A stretch of 13,607 nt of DNA from an uncultured Peptococcaceae bacterium (GCA_913064925.1 CAJYBN010000059.1:1-13607); one strand, 5' to 3'; shown: positions 1-7,363, numbered from the stretch's first letter. Notes: generated by a model not told the origin, from the sequence alone. Program-made: numbers and translations.

Positions 1-21
1 CTTGATGGTTGCCAGGCGCAT
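1..21 (-). CDS. 5' end of a minus-strand gene cut by the window edge
   Basis: On the minus strand an AAAGGGGAT ribosome-binding site is followed six bases later by ATG at position 21 and the open codons M-R-L-A-T-I-K, which run off the left edge. Starts of this kind are common in fumarylacetoacetate-hydrolase family proteins, but seven codons cannot identify a family. A second ATG at 25 in another frame is too close to the ribosome site. The call rests only on the ribosome site and start codon. Confidence 0.35.
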
Positions 22-193
22 GCATATCCCCTTTCGTTACGGCTCAACTTATAGCTGTATGTAGCTTAACATAAAGACGGTTCGACGGGAATACACCGGC
101 GCATAATTATTTTCGGGCGGCGTGCCTGTAAACTTTTTCCGGCATATCCGCTGTTCACCGGGCGTAAGGATACCTTGGATGGGGGAGAAGGTT

Positions 194-466
194 ATGTATA
201 AAAAGCAAATCAATTTTTGGCTGGCACTGCTGCTGTTCATTTCGGGCCTGGGGGTGGCGGTATCGGGACTCGTGCGCTGGCTTTTACTGCCGGGCCCGGG
301 AAGGGGCGGGCTGCAGGGCCGCGAGGCGGTATTTATTTTTTCCCGCCATACCTGGACGGACATACACGTTTGGTTGGCGCTGTTGTTCTTATTTCTGGTA
401 GCGGTGCATATTATTTTGCACGTGGATTGGATCAAGCAGGCCTACAAAAGCCTGTTCCGCAGGTAG
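194..466 (+). CDS. DUF4405-type small membrane protein (cytochrome b-like)
   Basis: This 90-residue protein has two hydrophobic segments, at about residues 6-30 and 52-72, with a short charged, glycine-rich loop between them. Histidines at about residues 51, 57, 71 and 74 sit at and within the second segment (D-I-H, V-H-I-I-L-H), a pattern seen in DUF4405 proteins, which resemble heme-binding cytochrome b cores. The ATG at 194 was chosen because GGGGAGAAGG lies just upstream; in-frame ATGs at 179 and 122 are less well placed. The family is known mainly by domain name, and a redox or heme role is inference. It stands alone, divergent from the gene at the left edge and convergent with azlCD. 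I see no clear terminator in 467-593. Confidence 0.72.
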   Translation: MYKKQINFWLALLLFISGLGVAVSGLVRWLLLPGPGRGGLQGREAVFIFSRHTWTDIHVWLALLFLFLVAVHIILHVDWIKQAYKSLFRR

Positions 467-593
467 AGCACCGGTTCATCTGGGCTTGCGCGCCGTTGGG
501 CATGGAGGCCGAATTTTTTTTTGCGCCCCCTTTCGGTAGTTTTACATTGCTGACCGGGGGCGGGTAAAAAGTTCCTTGTTTCGCTGTATATTG

Positions 594-896
594 TTACATT
601 AACAGGTTCCAGGCCAAAACACCGGCAATACCGCCCAGCACGACCAGCATCAGGTTCAGCTGTAGGTAAGCCAGCATGGCGGATACGGCTCCTCCCGCGA
701 CGGCCGAAGCCGTATCTCCGGTGGAAGATAAAATGCCCGGAAAAATCAGCGCGCCTATGGCGGCAAAGGGGATAAACTCAAGGAAGCGGTTGAGAAAGGC
801 GGGCAGCTTGAGATTTTGCAGCAAAACCATGGGCAGCATGCGGGGAATGTAGGTTACCGCTCCCATGGCCAGTACCAGCAATACCAGCGAATCCAT
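594..896 (-). CDS. azlD: AzlD family branched-chain amino-acid exporter subunit
   Basis: The 100-residue protein is almost entirely hydrophobic, with about three or four membrane segments. It carries the family signature near residues 14-35 (V-T-Y-I-P-R-M-L-P followed by L-P-A-F-L-N-R-F-L-E-F-I-P). AzlD is the small partner of AzlC in an export system for branched-chain amino acids and their analogues; the substrate here is not shown by sequence. Its ATG follows the TAG of azlC with no intervening base, so the two are almost certainly translationally coupled and made in fixed proportion. Length is normal for the family, and no clear hairpin terminator follows. Confidence 0.88.
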   Translation of the reverse strand: MDSLVLLVLAMGAVTYIPRMLPMVLLQNLKLPAFLNRFLEFIPFAAIGALIFPGILSSTGDTASAVAGGAVSAMLAYLQLNLMLVVLGGIAGVLAWNLLM

Positions 897-1661
897 CTAT
901 GCTTTACCTCCTCCGGGAAAAATGACAGCGCCTGCGGCGGCAGCCAGGATGGTGGTGATGATGATGCCCCATCCGGCGGAAAGGCCCTCGAATAGGGGAA
1001 ACCACTGCAGGAAGGAGTGGATTCCCACCGCAAGCAAGGAAATTACCAGCACGGGCCTGGACTTTTTCATGGAAGGGACCAAAAGCCCGATAAACATGGC
1101 ATACAAGGCTATGCCCATGCTGGTTTGGATTGCCTCCGGCAGACCCGACCCCAGGAAAATACCAGCCCACGTCCCTGCATTCCAGGCACTGAAAGCGATA
1201 AGGTTCAGGCCCAGGAGAAAAGCGGGACTTAATTCCCGTTCGCGGCGCAGCGAAGCTACGGTGAATGTTTCGTCTGTAACCCCGAAGGATAAAAGCGCCA
1301 GCCATTTTTTTGCGGTCCCTTCTTCAACGCGACGGGTAAGGGACGCGGTCATGAGAAAGTGGCGCAAGTTAATAATGAAAGTGGTAAAAACAATCTCCCA
1401 GTGTGCCGCTCCCAATGCCAGCAAGTTAACGCCGACAAACTGGCTTGCTCCGGCGAAAATAAAAAAAGACATCATGATGGTAATATAGTCAGGAACTCCT
1501 GACGATTTGGCCAGCAATCCAAAGGTTACGGCAATGGGCAAATACCCCACGGCTACGGGAACGCCGGCTGCAGCACCGTTAGCAAATGTTAAACGTTCTT
1601 GAACAGTTGATGACGCCTTTTGCAAGGCGGTAATATTAGTTTCGCTTGTGCCGTTTCTCAT
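897..1661 (-). CDS. azlC: AzlC family branched-chain amino-acid exporter, large subunit
   Basis: This membrane protein of about 254 residues has roughly seven or eight hydrophobic segments. It shows the AzlC pattern: a G-V-P-V-A-V-G-Y-L-P-I-A-V-T-F-G-L-L motif near the N terminus, then F-A-G-A-S-Q-F-V-G-V and N-L-R-H-F-L-M. It forms the main body of the AzlCD exporter in the cytoplasmic membrane. The start is uncertain. ATG at 1661 lies two bases after the TAG of the upstream HD-GYP remnant, as in a coupled operon. TTG at 1682 would add seven residues but lies inside that remnant's tail. Neither has a convincing ribosome site, so translation may originally have depended on the now-broken upstream gene, and expression of azlCD may be reduced. 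Confidence 0.88.
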   Translation of the reverse strand: MRNGTSETNITALQKASSTVQERLTFANGAAAGVPVAVGYLPIAVTFGLLAKSSGVPDYITIMMSFFIFAGASQFVGVNLLALGAAHWEIVFTTFIINLRHFLMTASLTRRVEEGTAKKWLALLSFGVTDETFTVASLRRERELSPAFLLGLNLIAFSAWNAGTWAGIFLGSGLPEAIQTSMGIALYAMFIGLLVPSMKKSRPVLVISLLAVGIHSFLQWFPLFEGLSAGWGIIITTILAAAAGAVIFPGGGKA

Positions 1662-1663
1662 AG

Positions 1664-2050
1664 CTATGCACCAGTGTTGCAAATTTCTTTTTCGTCAAGC
1701 ACCCACGCCATAAACAAGCACGTTTCCTCAATCAGCGATATTATCTGCGGCGGATCCGGTAACCGGCGGTTGCCATCCAGAACCAGTTTCACCCTTGGGT
1801 AGATGGAATACCCCCGGTGGTATTGATGATGGTTCCGATGCAGCCGTCGTTGAGCTGGACCAGCGTTCCGGAGGGGTAAGCCGCAATGTTATACTGTTAT
1901 ACAGTAATGCCTTGACGATGTGGTGCTTGACCAGCGTGTCGCCTGCAAAATAAATTATTATCCAACAATTCGTCAATCAGCCCGCCAACAGTATTATAAA
2001 GCATATGGGGCGCAATGACCAGCCGTCCCGATTCTTTGGTGGACAGCATG
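1664..2050 (-). pseudogene. Remnant of an HD-GYP domain protein (N- and C-terminal pieces, internal deletion, frameshifts)
   Basis: Three reading frames read in turn restore a recognisable HD-GYP tail. The pieces are H-H-I-V-K-A-L-L-Y-N, then N-I-A-A-Y-P-S-G-T-L-V-Q-L-N-D-G, then P-R-V-K-L-V-L-D-G-N-R-R-L-P, ending L-I-E-E-T-C-L-F-M-A-W-V-L-D-E and TAG at 1666-1664. This is the usual end of HD-GYP phosphohydrolases, which degrade cyclic di-GMP. The first frameshift is an exact 8-base duplication (1887-1902); a second lies near 1812. A piece at about 1950-2050 (K-E-S-G-R-L-V-I-A-P) resembles the N-terminal region of such proteins. The catalytic HD and GYP residues are absent. The C-terminal match is strong; the N-terminal match is tentative. 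The gene probably once headed an operon with azlCD. Confidence 0.68.
1887..1902. repeat. 8-base perfect tandem duplication that breaks the HD-GYP remnant
   Basis: TGTTATAC occurs twice back to back at 1887-1894 and 1895-1902. Removing one copy joins L-Y-N to I-A-A-Y-P in one frame on the minus strand, restoring the expected protein, so the duplication is very likely the frameshift mutation itself. Confidence 0.8.
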
Positions 2051-2132
2051 ATACAGCATTAGATTTTGCAATTATTGTATCGCATTTAATTAGTTAAAGT
2101 TTTTTTTTCGGCAGAAATTGCTGAATACCGGT

Positions 2133-2160
2133 CAAAAAAATTCCCCCCTATTGGGGGGGA
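2133..2160 (-). terminator. Rho-independent terminator of the coat-protein gene
   Basis: On the minus strand TCCCCCC-AATA-GGGGGGA is followed by ATTTTTTT. The stem begins inside the final codons, and the TAG stop lies in the loop. The overlap of stop codon and terminator is compact but workable. Confidence 0.85.
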
Positions 2161-2819
2161 TGCTGTTGTTGAGTGGGGGAGTGGGAGATATAATTTCTGG
2201 GTGGGGCCGGCAGCTGGTACCAGCCTCGCTGAGTCATATAATTGTAAATTTCGTAGGACATTTCGATGCAGTTGCGAGCCATGTTGGTCAAAGCGTTGCG
2301 GATGTGCGGTTCCGCGCTTTCCAGGGCGGCCCGGGTGTTAGTATCCGCGCTACATTTGTGGAAGATTAGAGCTCCTTCAGCAATAACCTTGTCATTGATG
2401 GCGCCTGCCCGCTGTACCTGCTCCTGGCCGCCGGTCTGAACTTCAGCCCCCGGAACGGCGCTCTGCTGGATGTTATATTGCGCGCCGTAAGCGCCGGTTT
2501 CGGTATGCTGCCTGGTTCCCCCGTACTGCGGGGAGGACCGTTCAGTACCATAGTACTGGGCGTTTGGTGAGGTTTGCGTGCCTACCCTCATGTTCAGTGT
2601 GCTGGGCTGCGGGATTTTGTCGATATTCAAGCCATGGTTTTGCATTATCTGCATCAGTTTTTGGAAACTGTCCAGCGTATGCCTTTGCTGGCGTTCCAGA
2701 ATGTTGCGCAGCTGTTGGTCTTGGCAGTTTTGCATGTACATGTTGTAGTGGTCGATCATGCATGCATTGTTGCGCAAGACCTCGCTCAACACCATCGCCT
2801 CACGTGTTCCCCTTTGCAT
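2148..2819 (-). CDS. CotF-like spore coat protein
   Basis: The 223-residue protein has two helical, ferritin-like segments. Residues about 5-65 include M-V-L-S-E-V-L-R-N-N and L-R-N-I-L-E-R-Q-Q-R-H. Residues about 140-205 end in Y-E-I-Y-N-Y-M-T-Q-R-G-W-Y-Q-L-P, the characteristic CotF ending. Between them (about 70-138) lies a low-complexity linker rich in Q, N, G, T and Y, and the last 15 residues are rich in P and Q. CotF-like proteins are structural proteins of the endospore coat. The start has GGAGG eight bases upstream. The gene is a single unit with its own terminator, upstream of the HD-GYP remnant. Transcription by a late mother-cell sigma factor is expected, but I could not fix a promoter. 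It supports a spore-forming host. Confidence 0.82.
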   Translation of the reverse strand: MQRGTREAMVLSEVLRNNACMIDHYNMYMQNCQDQQLRNILERQQRHTLDSFQKLMQIMQNHGLNIDKIPQPSTLNMRVGTQTSPNAQYYGTERSSPQYGGTRQHTETGAYGAQYNIQQSAVPGAEVQTGGQEQVQRAGAINDKVIAEGALIFHKCSADTNTRAALESAEPHIRNALTNMARNCIEMSYEIYNYMTQRGWYQLPAPPRNYISHSPTQQQHPPQ

Positions 2820-2941
2820 AAGGAAATCCTCCTTCTTTTACAACTGTTTGCTTGTTATTATTTGGTTATCAGCTGCAAAATATACGAGAAAGGATTAAAA
2901 AAGGCATGGTGTTGAACAAAAGGAAGGGAAAAAGTTGGGCG

Positions 2942-2967
2942 CACTAAGGGTAATCACTAAGGGTAAT
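2942..2967. repeat. 13-base perfect tandem duplication
   Basis: CACTAAGGGTAAT occurs twice head to tail (2942-2954 and 2955-2967), between the coat gene start and the frd terminator. The 2820-2973 spacer otherwise shows only the coat gene's ribosome site. Confidence 0.9.
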
Positions 2968-2973
2968 AAGGTA

Positions 2974-3008
2974 TAAAAAGAGCCCCGGTTTGGTTTTCAG
3001 GGGCTCTT
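2974..3008 (-). terminator. Terminator of the frdCAB operon
   Basis: On the minus strand, 26 bases after the frdB stop, AAGAGCCCC pairs with GGGGCTCTT around a 12-base loop, and the 3' arm runs into a T tract (TTTTTAT). This is a nine-base-pair stem with a U tail, a standard intrinsic terminator. Confidence 0.88.
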
Positions 3009-3033
3009 CTCCATATTACCATTATTACTCAAA

Positions 3034-3789
3034 TTATGCCAGCTTAACGCCCTGGGTGGCTTTATATCCCAAGCCGTAAGCCGCCATTTTGCGCCGTACG
3101 TAAGCCAGCTGCATCTGCAGGGGTAATTCCATGGGACAATTGTCGTCGCAGGCCATCAAGCCCATGCAGCCAAAAGCACCTTCTTCGCAGCCCACCACTT
3201 CGAAATATTCCGCCGGGGTGCGCTCGTCCCGTGGGTCTATCATGAAGCGGGCCACCCGGTTGATGCCTGCAGCACCTAGAAATTCGTCCCGGATATTGGC
3301 TGTGGCGCAGCCCGCAATACAGCAGCCGCATTCGATGCAGCGTTCGGCTTCATATATACGCAGCGCGGTTTCGTTGTCCATGCGTTCTTCCTGAGCTTTG
3401 GGATCGAAGGTCTTGCTGGTGTGCACCCAGGCTTCGGTTTTCAAAGATAAATGCCTGAACCATGTGCCGGTATCCACTGAAAGGTCGCCTATCAGCTTGA
3501 AAACCGGCAGCGGGAAAAGCTTAATCTTGCTGGGAAGCGTATTGGTCAGCGTTTTACAGGCCAGCTTGGGCCGCCCGTTAATGATCATGGCGCAGGAACC
3601 GCAGATGGCGGCACGGCAAACAAAGTCGAACATCAACGAAGGATCCTGCTCCTCACGGATCTGGTTGAGAGCAACGAATATGGTCATCCCCGGGGTTTCT
3701 TTCAGCTTATAGGTTTGCATATAGGGTTTTATTTCCGGTTTTTGCGGGTTGTAGCGGAATATTTCAAAGGTTAATTCACGATCAGCCAT
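3034..3789 (-). CDS. frdB: Succinate dehydrogenase/fumarate reductase iron-sulfur subunit
   Basis: The 251-residue protein carries electrons between the flavoprotein and the membrane cytochrome. The [2Fe-2S] ligands are Cys58, Cys63, Cys66 and Cys78 in an N-terminal ferredoxin fold. The C-terminal half holds C-I-E-C-G-C-C-I-A-G-C (151-161) and Cys201, Cys208, Cys214 and Cys218, followed by P-M-E, matching the [4Fe-4S] and [3Fe-4S] centres. It ends in the helical capping region, and its length is normal for the Wolinella-type enzyme. Its ATG lies inside the end of frdA (8-base overlap) with a GGAGG-type site, so it is translated with frdA. The name sdhB is equally defensible, since direction cannot be read from sequence; in syntrophic relatives the enzyme oxidises succinate. 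Confidence 0.95.
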   Translation of the reverse strand: MADRELTFEIFRYNPQKPEIKPYMQTYKLKETPGMTIFVALNQIREEQDPSLMFDFVCRAAICGSCAMIINGRPKLACKTLTNTLPSKIKLFPLPVFKLIGDLSVDTGTWFRHLSLKTEAWVHTSKTFDPKAQEERMDNETALRIYEAERCIECGCCIAGCATANIRDEFLGAAGINRVARFMIDPRDERTPAEYFEVVGCEEGAFGCMGLMACDDNCPMELPLQMQLAYVRRKMAAYGLGYKATQGVKLA

Positions 3790-5611
3790 TTTTGCCTCCT
3801 TCTGATCCAGCCGAGGATTCGCCGTAGCCTCGATCCCCAGGCGGGAGTTCGGTAATCTTGACGGGCTCGTATTTGAGTTCGGGTAAATCAGCTCCTTCCG
3901 GCCAGTAGGCCAGGGTGCGTTTGAGCCAGTTGACGTCGTCCCGTTTGGGATAGTCCTCTCGGAAGTGGCTGCCGCGGCTTTCGGTCCGTACCAGGGCGCC
4001 GTAGGATATGCACAGGGCCAAGCGTATCATGCCCGGTAGACGCAGCGCCTGGGCCAGCTCGGGATTAGCTCCTACGCCGCTGGAGCGCAGGCCGATTTTA
4101 TGGGACCGGTGGTAAAGTTCCTGCAGGTTGGAAACGGCTTTCTGCAGGTCTTTTCCGTTGCGGAAAATACCCACATAATCCATTAGGTTCTGCTGCATTA
4201 GGTTGCGAAGCTCGTAAACGTTTTCCTTCCCATGCCAGCCGTTGATCAACCCCTTGATGCGGTTTTCTTGTTTTTTAACGGCGTCTTCCACCAGTTCGGG
4301 ATTAAACGTCAGGGAAGCGCCTAGAGTATACTCGGCCACCTTTTTACCGATGATTCTGCCGGCGGTAACGGTTTCCGCCAGGGAGTTGCCGCCCAGGCGG
4401 TTAAAGCCGTGCAGGTCCCAGCAAGCCGCTTCTCCGGCGGCAAAAAGGCCCTTGAGGCCGTACGCCGCACCGTCTATATTGGTACGTACACCACCCATGC
4501 TGTAGTGCTGGGTGGGACGAACGGGTATCAGGTCTTTGACCGGATCGATACCGGCAAAGTTACGGCAGATGTTGGCAATTTCCCGTAGGTTGGTGTTGAT
4601 GTGTTTTGCTCCCAGGTGACGGATATCCAGCCACAGGTGCGGGCCGTAGGGGCTTTCCACTCCATAACCCTTACGTATGTGTTCGGTCATGCGGCGCGAC
4701 ACCACGTCCCGGGAAGCCAGTTCCTTCTTCTTGGGTTCGTAGTCGGGCATGAAGCGGTGCAGGTTTTTGTCCAGCAAGTAACCACCATCGCCCCTGGCGC
4801 CTTCGGTGATGAGTATCCACACCGGAACCATGCCCGTAGGGTGGAACTGCACGGCTTCCATGTTCCCCAGGGGAACCACGCCGGTGTCCAGAGCCAGGAA
4901 CATGCCGCTGCCCTCGTTTATTACCGCGTTGGTGGAGGCGCTGTAAAGCCTGCCGTAGCCGCCGGTGCAAATGACGGTGGACTTGGCGATGTAAGCCCGC
5001 AGCTCCCCCGTGCGCAGGCAGCGGGCAACCGTGCCGAAGCACCTTTCGCCGTCGTGGATTAGGGAGATGGCTTCGGTGCGGTCATGCACCGTAATGCCCA
5101 TCTTAATTACGATGCTGTCCATGGTGTATTGCAGCGTGTGGCCGGTGCCGTCTGCGGTGTAGCATGTGCGCCACTTGGCAGTGCCCCCGAAATCGCGGGC
5201 GGTGATTAGCCCTTCCTTTTCTTTTTTTTCCTCAATTACGCGGCCGTCGGGCAGCGTTCTTTTGCCGGCTACCACTCGGCTCCAAGGTACGCCCCAAACT
5301 GCCATTTCCCGAACGGCAATGGGCGCCGTCTCCACGAACAGCCTGGCCACGTCCTGGTCGCAGCCCCAGTCGGAACCCTTCACGGTGTCGGCAAAGTGAA
5401 TATCGGGGTTATCGCCTTCGCCCATGGCACAGTTCCCCAGAGAAGCCTGCATGCCGCCCTGTGCAGCGGTACTGTGGGATCGCCGCGGTGGTACCAGGCT
5501 CAATATGGTTACGTCCAGGCCGTGAGTTGCAGCCTCGATGGCCACCCTTTCACCAGCCAGACCCGCACCTATAACCAGTACGTCGGTGATGTGTGTTTGG
5601 TAACGGCTCAT
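3782..5611 (-). CDS. frdA: Succinate dehydrogenase/fumarate reductase flavoprotein subunit
   Basis: This 609-residue FAD enzyme interconverts succinate and fumarate on the cytoplasmic side. The FAD fold G-A-G-L-A-G is at residues 15-20. H-S-T-A-A-Q-G-G follows, with His46 the expected covalent FAD attachment. Later motifs are F-H-P-T-G, E-G-A-R-G-D-G-G, H-Y-S-M-G-G and H-G-F-N-R-L-G-G-N-S-L-A-E, which hold substrate-binding and catalytic His/Arg residues. The ATG at 5611 was chosen because AGGAGG lies seven bases upstream, it overlaps the frdC stop as ATGA, and homology begins there. The frame stays open upstream, but that part is out-of-frame frdC. All signature residues appear intact. It belongs to the class that works with a diheme cytochrome and menaquinone. 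Confidence 0.96.
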   Translation of the reverse strand: MSRYQTHITDVLVIGAGLAGERVAIEAATHGLDVTILSLVPPRRSHSTAAQGGMQASLGNCAMGEGDNPDIHFADTVKGSDWGCDQDVARLFVETAPIAVREMAVWGVPWSRVVAGKRTLPDGRVIEEKKEKEGLITARDFGGTAKWRTCYTADGTGHTLQYTMDSIVIKMGITVHDRTEAISLIHDGERCFGTVARCLRTGELRAYIAKSTVICTGGYGRLYSASTNAVINEGSGMFLALDTGVVPLGNMEAVQFHPTGMVPVWILITEGARGDGGYLLDKNLHRFMPDYEPKKKELASRDVVSRRMTEHIRKGYGVESPYGPHLWLDIRHLGAKHINTNLREIANICRNFAGIDPVKDLIPVRPTQHYSMGGVRTNIDGAAYGLKGLFAAGEAACWDLHGFNRLGGNSLAETVTAGRIIGKKVAEYTLGASLTFNPELVEDAVKKQENRIKGLINGWHGKENVYELRNLMQQNLMDYVGIFRNGKDLQKAVSNLQELYHRSHKIGLRSSGVGANPELAQALRLPGMIRLALCISYGALVRTESRGSHFREDYPKRDDVNWLKRTLAYWPEGADLPELKYEPVKITELPPGDRGYGESSAGSEGGKNG

Positions 5612-6243
5612 ATGGCACCTCCTATTTGGACAAGTACAACCATGGCTGCCAGGCCCAGGGCAAGCATGATGGCGGTAATGACTTTGGTGACGTAACCGAT
5701 GGGTTTGCGGGGAAACCATCCCCACTTGACAAACTGGCGGTACACGCCGAAACCGGCGTGATATTCACCGACAATGAGCAATATCAGGTAAAACCACCAG
5801 AAGGATTCCATGCGCTCGGCGCTGTTCATGGCCCGGATGGGCCAGCCGGTGACTACCATCCAAACGTGGATGCTGGCCAATACCAAAATGGCCATGCCGG
5901 TAATGGCTTGAAAAACCCATGTCCAGGTATCCGTGTGGCGCAGCATTTTAGCGTGCTGCCAAACGATTTTCTGTTCCTGGATACGGGTGGGAATACGACG
6001 TCCCGCGATAACGAAATGAAAAAGGGCGATAACCAAAACGAACGGGATGCCGATGTATGACAGGTAGTATGTGTCCAGGAACTCGGATAACCTGTTGAAC
6101 GTCTCCTGGGAGATCAAGATGGTAGCCACGAATAACATGTGCGTCCATAAAAATCCCGCCAGAAGAAGCCCGCTGGTTAGTTCCACCAGGTCCAGGTATA
6201 AGTCGGTTTTGTTGCTTTTGGTGAGGGTTTTTTGAAGCAACAC
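5608..6243 (-). CDS. frdC: Succinate dehydrogenase/fumarate reductase diheme cytochrome b subunit
   Basis: This membrane anchor of about 211 residues has five hydrophobic segments (about 22-44, 62-80, 108-133, 150-170, 184-206). Histidines 35 (W-T-H-M-L-F), 76 (F-H-F-V), 126 (S-I-H-V-W) and 162 (E-Y-H-A-G-F-G) lie in the membrane at spacings like the four heme ligands of Wolinella FrdC, so it should hold two b hemes and exchange electrons with menaquinone. GTG at 6243 was chosen because AAAGGAG lies five bases upstream. The farther TTG at 6270 has no ribosome site, and TTG at 6240 is also possible. Its TGA overlaps the frdA ATG. It is the first gene of the operon, with a long leader (6244 to about 6350). 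Confidence 0.92.
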   Translation of the reverse strand: MLLQKTLTKSNKTDLYLDLVELTSGLLLAGFLWTHMLFVATILISQETFNRLSEFLDTYYLSYIGIPFVLVIALFHFVIAGRRIPTRIQEQKIVWQHAKMLRHTDTWTWVFQAITGMAILVLASIHVWMVVTGWPIRAMNSAERMESFWWFYLILLIVGEYHAGFGVYRQFVKWGWFPRKPIGYVTKVITAIMLALGLAAMVVLVQIGGAI

Positions 6244-6356
6244 TTCTTCTCCTTTCCTAATAAGGTTCAAACTTTAGTAACCAGTTAAATACTCAAAGAT
6301 CATCTTTTCGGTATCCTATAACCTCCTTCCTTCCCACGCCAATTATATGCAAAATT

Positions 6357-6368
6357 AAGAATATTCTT
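6357..6368. promoter_or_regulatory. 12-base palindrome upstream of frdC; possible operator
   Basis: AAGAATATTCTT is a perfect palindrome. On the minus strand it lies just upstream of TATAAT (6343-6348), which could be the -10 box of the frd operon, though I see no good -35 match. A regulator site is inference only. The rest of 6244-6440 holds an orphan GGAAGGAAGGAGG run on the minus strand (about 6321-6333) with no gene at the right distance. Confidence 0.3.
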
Positions 6369-6440
6369 CGGCTAAAGCCCATTTAATTTTAACATAAAAT
6401 TAGATACAAGTAAGTACATTGCCGTTGAATAAAACCTGGT

Positions 6441-6469
6441 TTGACCGGTTACCTGATATATAGTACAAT
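6441..6469 (+). promoter_or_regulatory. Strong sigma-A-type promoter
   Basis: TTGACC at 6441-6446 and TACAAT at 6464-6469 are separated by exactly 17 bases, close to the consensus. Transcription would start near 6476 and run rightward straight into the hairpin at 6492-6508. No gene fits between them. Confidence 0.65.
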
Positions 6470-6490
6470 GGCTCATATTTAAAATTGCAA

Positions 6491-6516
6491 ACCTGCCCAC
6501 AAGGCGGGGTTTTTTG
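6491..6516 (+). terminator. Rho-independent terminator about 20 bases downstream of the 6441 promoter
   Basis: CCTGCC pairs with GGCGGG around the loop CACAA, followed by GTTTTTTG. It is directional on the plus strand, since there is no T tract on the other side. With the promoter upstream it would define a transcript of only about 40 bases, or an attenuator about 290 bases ahead of spoVT. Confidence 0.72.
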
Positions 6517-6694
6517 TTAGCGGCGGCTTTAATAACAATCATAGCAATTATCATGCCTTAGAAGAAGCTTTGTTTTTCGGTCTCCCCGTTGGGGTTGTCT
6601 TTATAATTTTTAATATTTAAAATTCTATTTTTATAAAAAATAGAAAACAGCAGAAAGGAGCATTTCTTGAAATAGTGGCATAGCGGAGTTTTCG

Positions 6695-6728
6695 TCCCCG
6701 GCTGCTGGCAAGGGGATTATTTTTTTTG
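6695..6728 (+). terminator. Possible second terminator before spoVT
   Basis: TCCCC (6695-6699) pairs with GGGGA (6712-6716), with a short inner GC/GC pairing, followed by TTATTTTTTTTG. The stem is imperfect, so this is tentative. An AT-rich inverted repeat TCTATTTTT/AAAAATAGA lies upstream at about 6624-6644. I see no gene in 6517-6800. Confidence 0.4.
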
Positions 6729-6739
6729 TAATGGTTTCC

Positions 6740-6769
6740 TGTAATGGTTTAGTCATTTTCAGGATATTA
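6740..6769 (+). promoter_or_regulatory. Possible forespore-type (sigma-G/F-like) promoter of spoVT
   Basis: TGTAAT (6740-6745), a 17-base spacer and GATATTA (6763-6769) partly match the sigma-G pattern (TGHATA, CATAHTA), about 35 bases before the spoVT ATG. In Bacillus spoVT is under sigma-G. The -35 part sits in the second copy of a TGTAATGGTTT direct repeat (6727-6737 and 6740-6750). Confidence 0.35.
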
Positions 6770-6806
6770 CTAAAGCAAGAGTCAAAAGAAAAAGGAGGGA
6801 ATAAGG

Positions 6807-7340
6807 ATGAAGGCTACAGGCATTGTGAGAAGAATCGATGACCTGGGACGGGTGGTCATACCCAAGGAAATCAGGCGTACGATGAGAATCCGCGAAGGCG
6901 AGCCCCTGGAGATATATGTTGACCGCGAAGGAGAAGTTATTTTAAAGAAGTACTCTCCAATCAACGAGCTGGGGGAATTTGCCAAGGAATACGCCGATTC
7001 ATTGCACGAAGCTTTGGGACATGTAGTGTGTATTGCGGATCGCGATGAAATTATAGCTGTTTCCGGTGGTTTTAAAAAAGACCTGCTTAAAAAACCAATC
7101 GGCGCCATGCTGGAGGAAGTCATTAACAACCGGCAAACCAGGGATATTGAAGGAGACCACAGTTTAACAGCGGATGAAAGGGTACAATTTAAAAATAGTG
7201 TTATTTCACCGATAGTGGCTAACGGAGATGCCATTGGTGCCGTAATCATTACTTCCAGCGACGGGGCCCGCATGGGGGACCTGGAGAGGAAACTGGCAGA
7301 GACGGCGGCATCATTTTTGGCAAAACAAATGGAAGAGTAA
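6807..7340 (+). CDS. spoVT: Stage V sporulation protein T (AbrB-type transcription regulator)
   Basis: The 177-residue DNA-binding protein regulates forespore genes and spore properties. Residues 1-50 form the AbrB swapped-hairpin DNA-binding domain (M-K-A-T-G-I-V-R-R-I-D-D-L-G-R-V-V-I-P-K-E-I-R-R-T). Residues about 55-175 form the GAF-like domain typical of SpoVT, which separates it from shorter AbrB or Abh proteins. The length matches the family. The start has AAAGGAGGG nine bases upstream. It is a single-gene unit closed by a terminator that begins at its stop codon. Promoter candidates lie upstream, the nearest resembling a forespore sigma-factor site. No defects are seen. Confidence 0.95.
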   Translation: MKATGIVRRIDDLGRVVIPKEIRRTMRIREGEPLEIYVDREGEVILKKYSPINELGEFAKEYADSLHEALGHVVCIADRDEIIAVSGGFKKDLLKKPIGAMLEEVINNRQTRDIEGDHSLTADERVQFKNSVISPIVANGDAIGAVIITSSDGARMGDLERKLAETAASFLAKQMEE

Positions 7341-7363
7341 ACGCCTTCAAGGCGTTTTTTTTT
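7340..7363 (+). terminator. spoVT terminator
   Basis: AACGCC-TTCAA-GGCGTT is followed by TTTTTTTG and begins at the last base of the spoVT stop codon. Confidence 0.88.

Noticed and set aside
217..567. Alternative frame overlapping the DUF4405 gene.
   Set aside because: Composition is that of a shifted GC-rich frame; the DUF4405 frame has a ribosome site and family match.
865..1488. Long plus-strand frame opposite azlC.
   Set aside because: It is the antisense shadow of a clear AzlC coding sequence and has no recognisable protein features.
1728..1976. 82-residue minus-strand protein.
   Set aside because: It is a chimera of frames across the HD-GYP remnant, including the frameshifting 8-base duplication.
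4601..5062. Plus-strand frame opposite frdA.
   Set aside because: Antisense shadow of conserved flavoprotein motifs.
5612..5725. N-terminal extension of frdA by 38 residues.
   Set aside because: The extension is out-of-frame frdC; ATG at 5611 has AGGAGG and the FAD motif follows at the normal distance.
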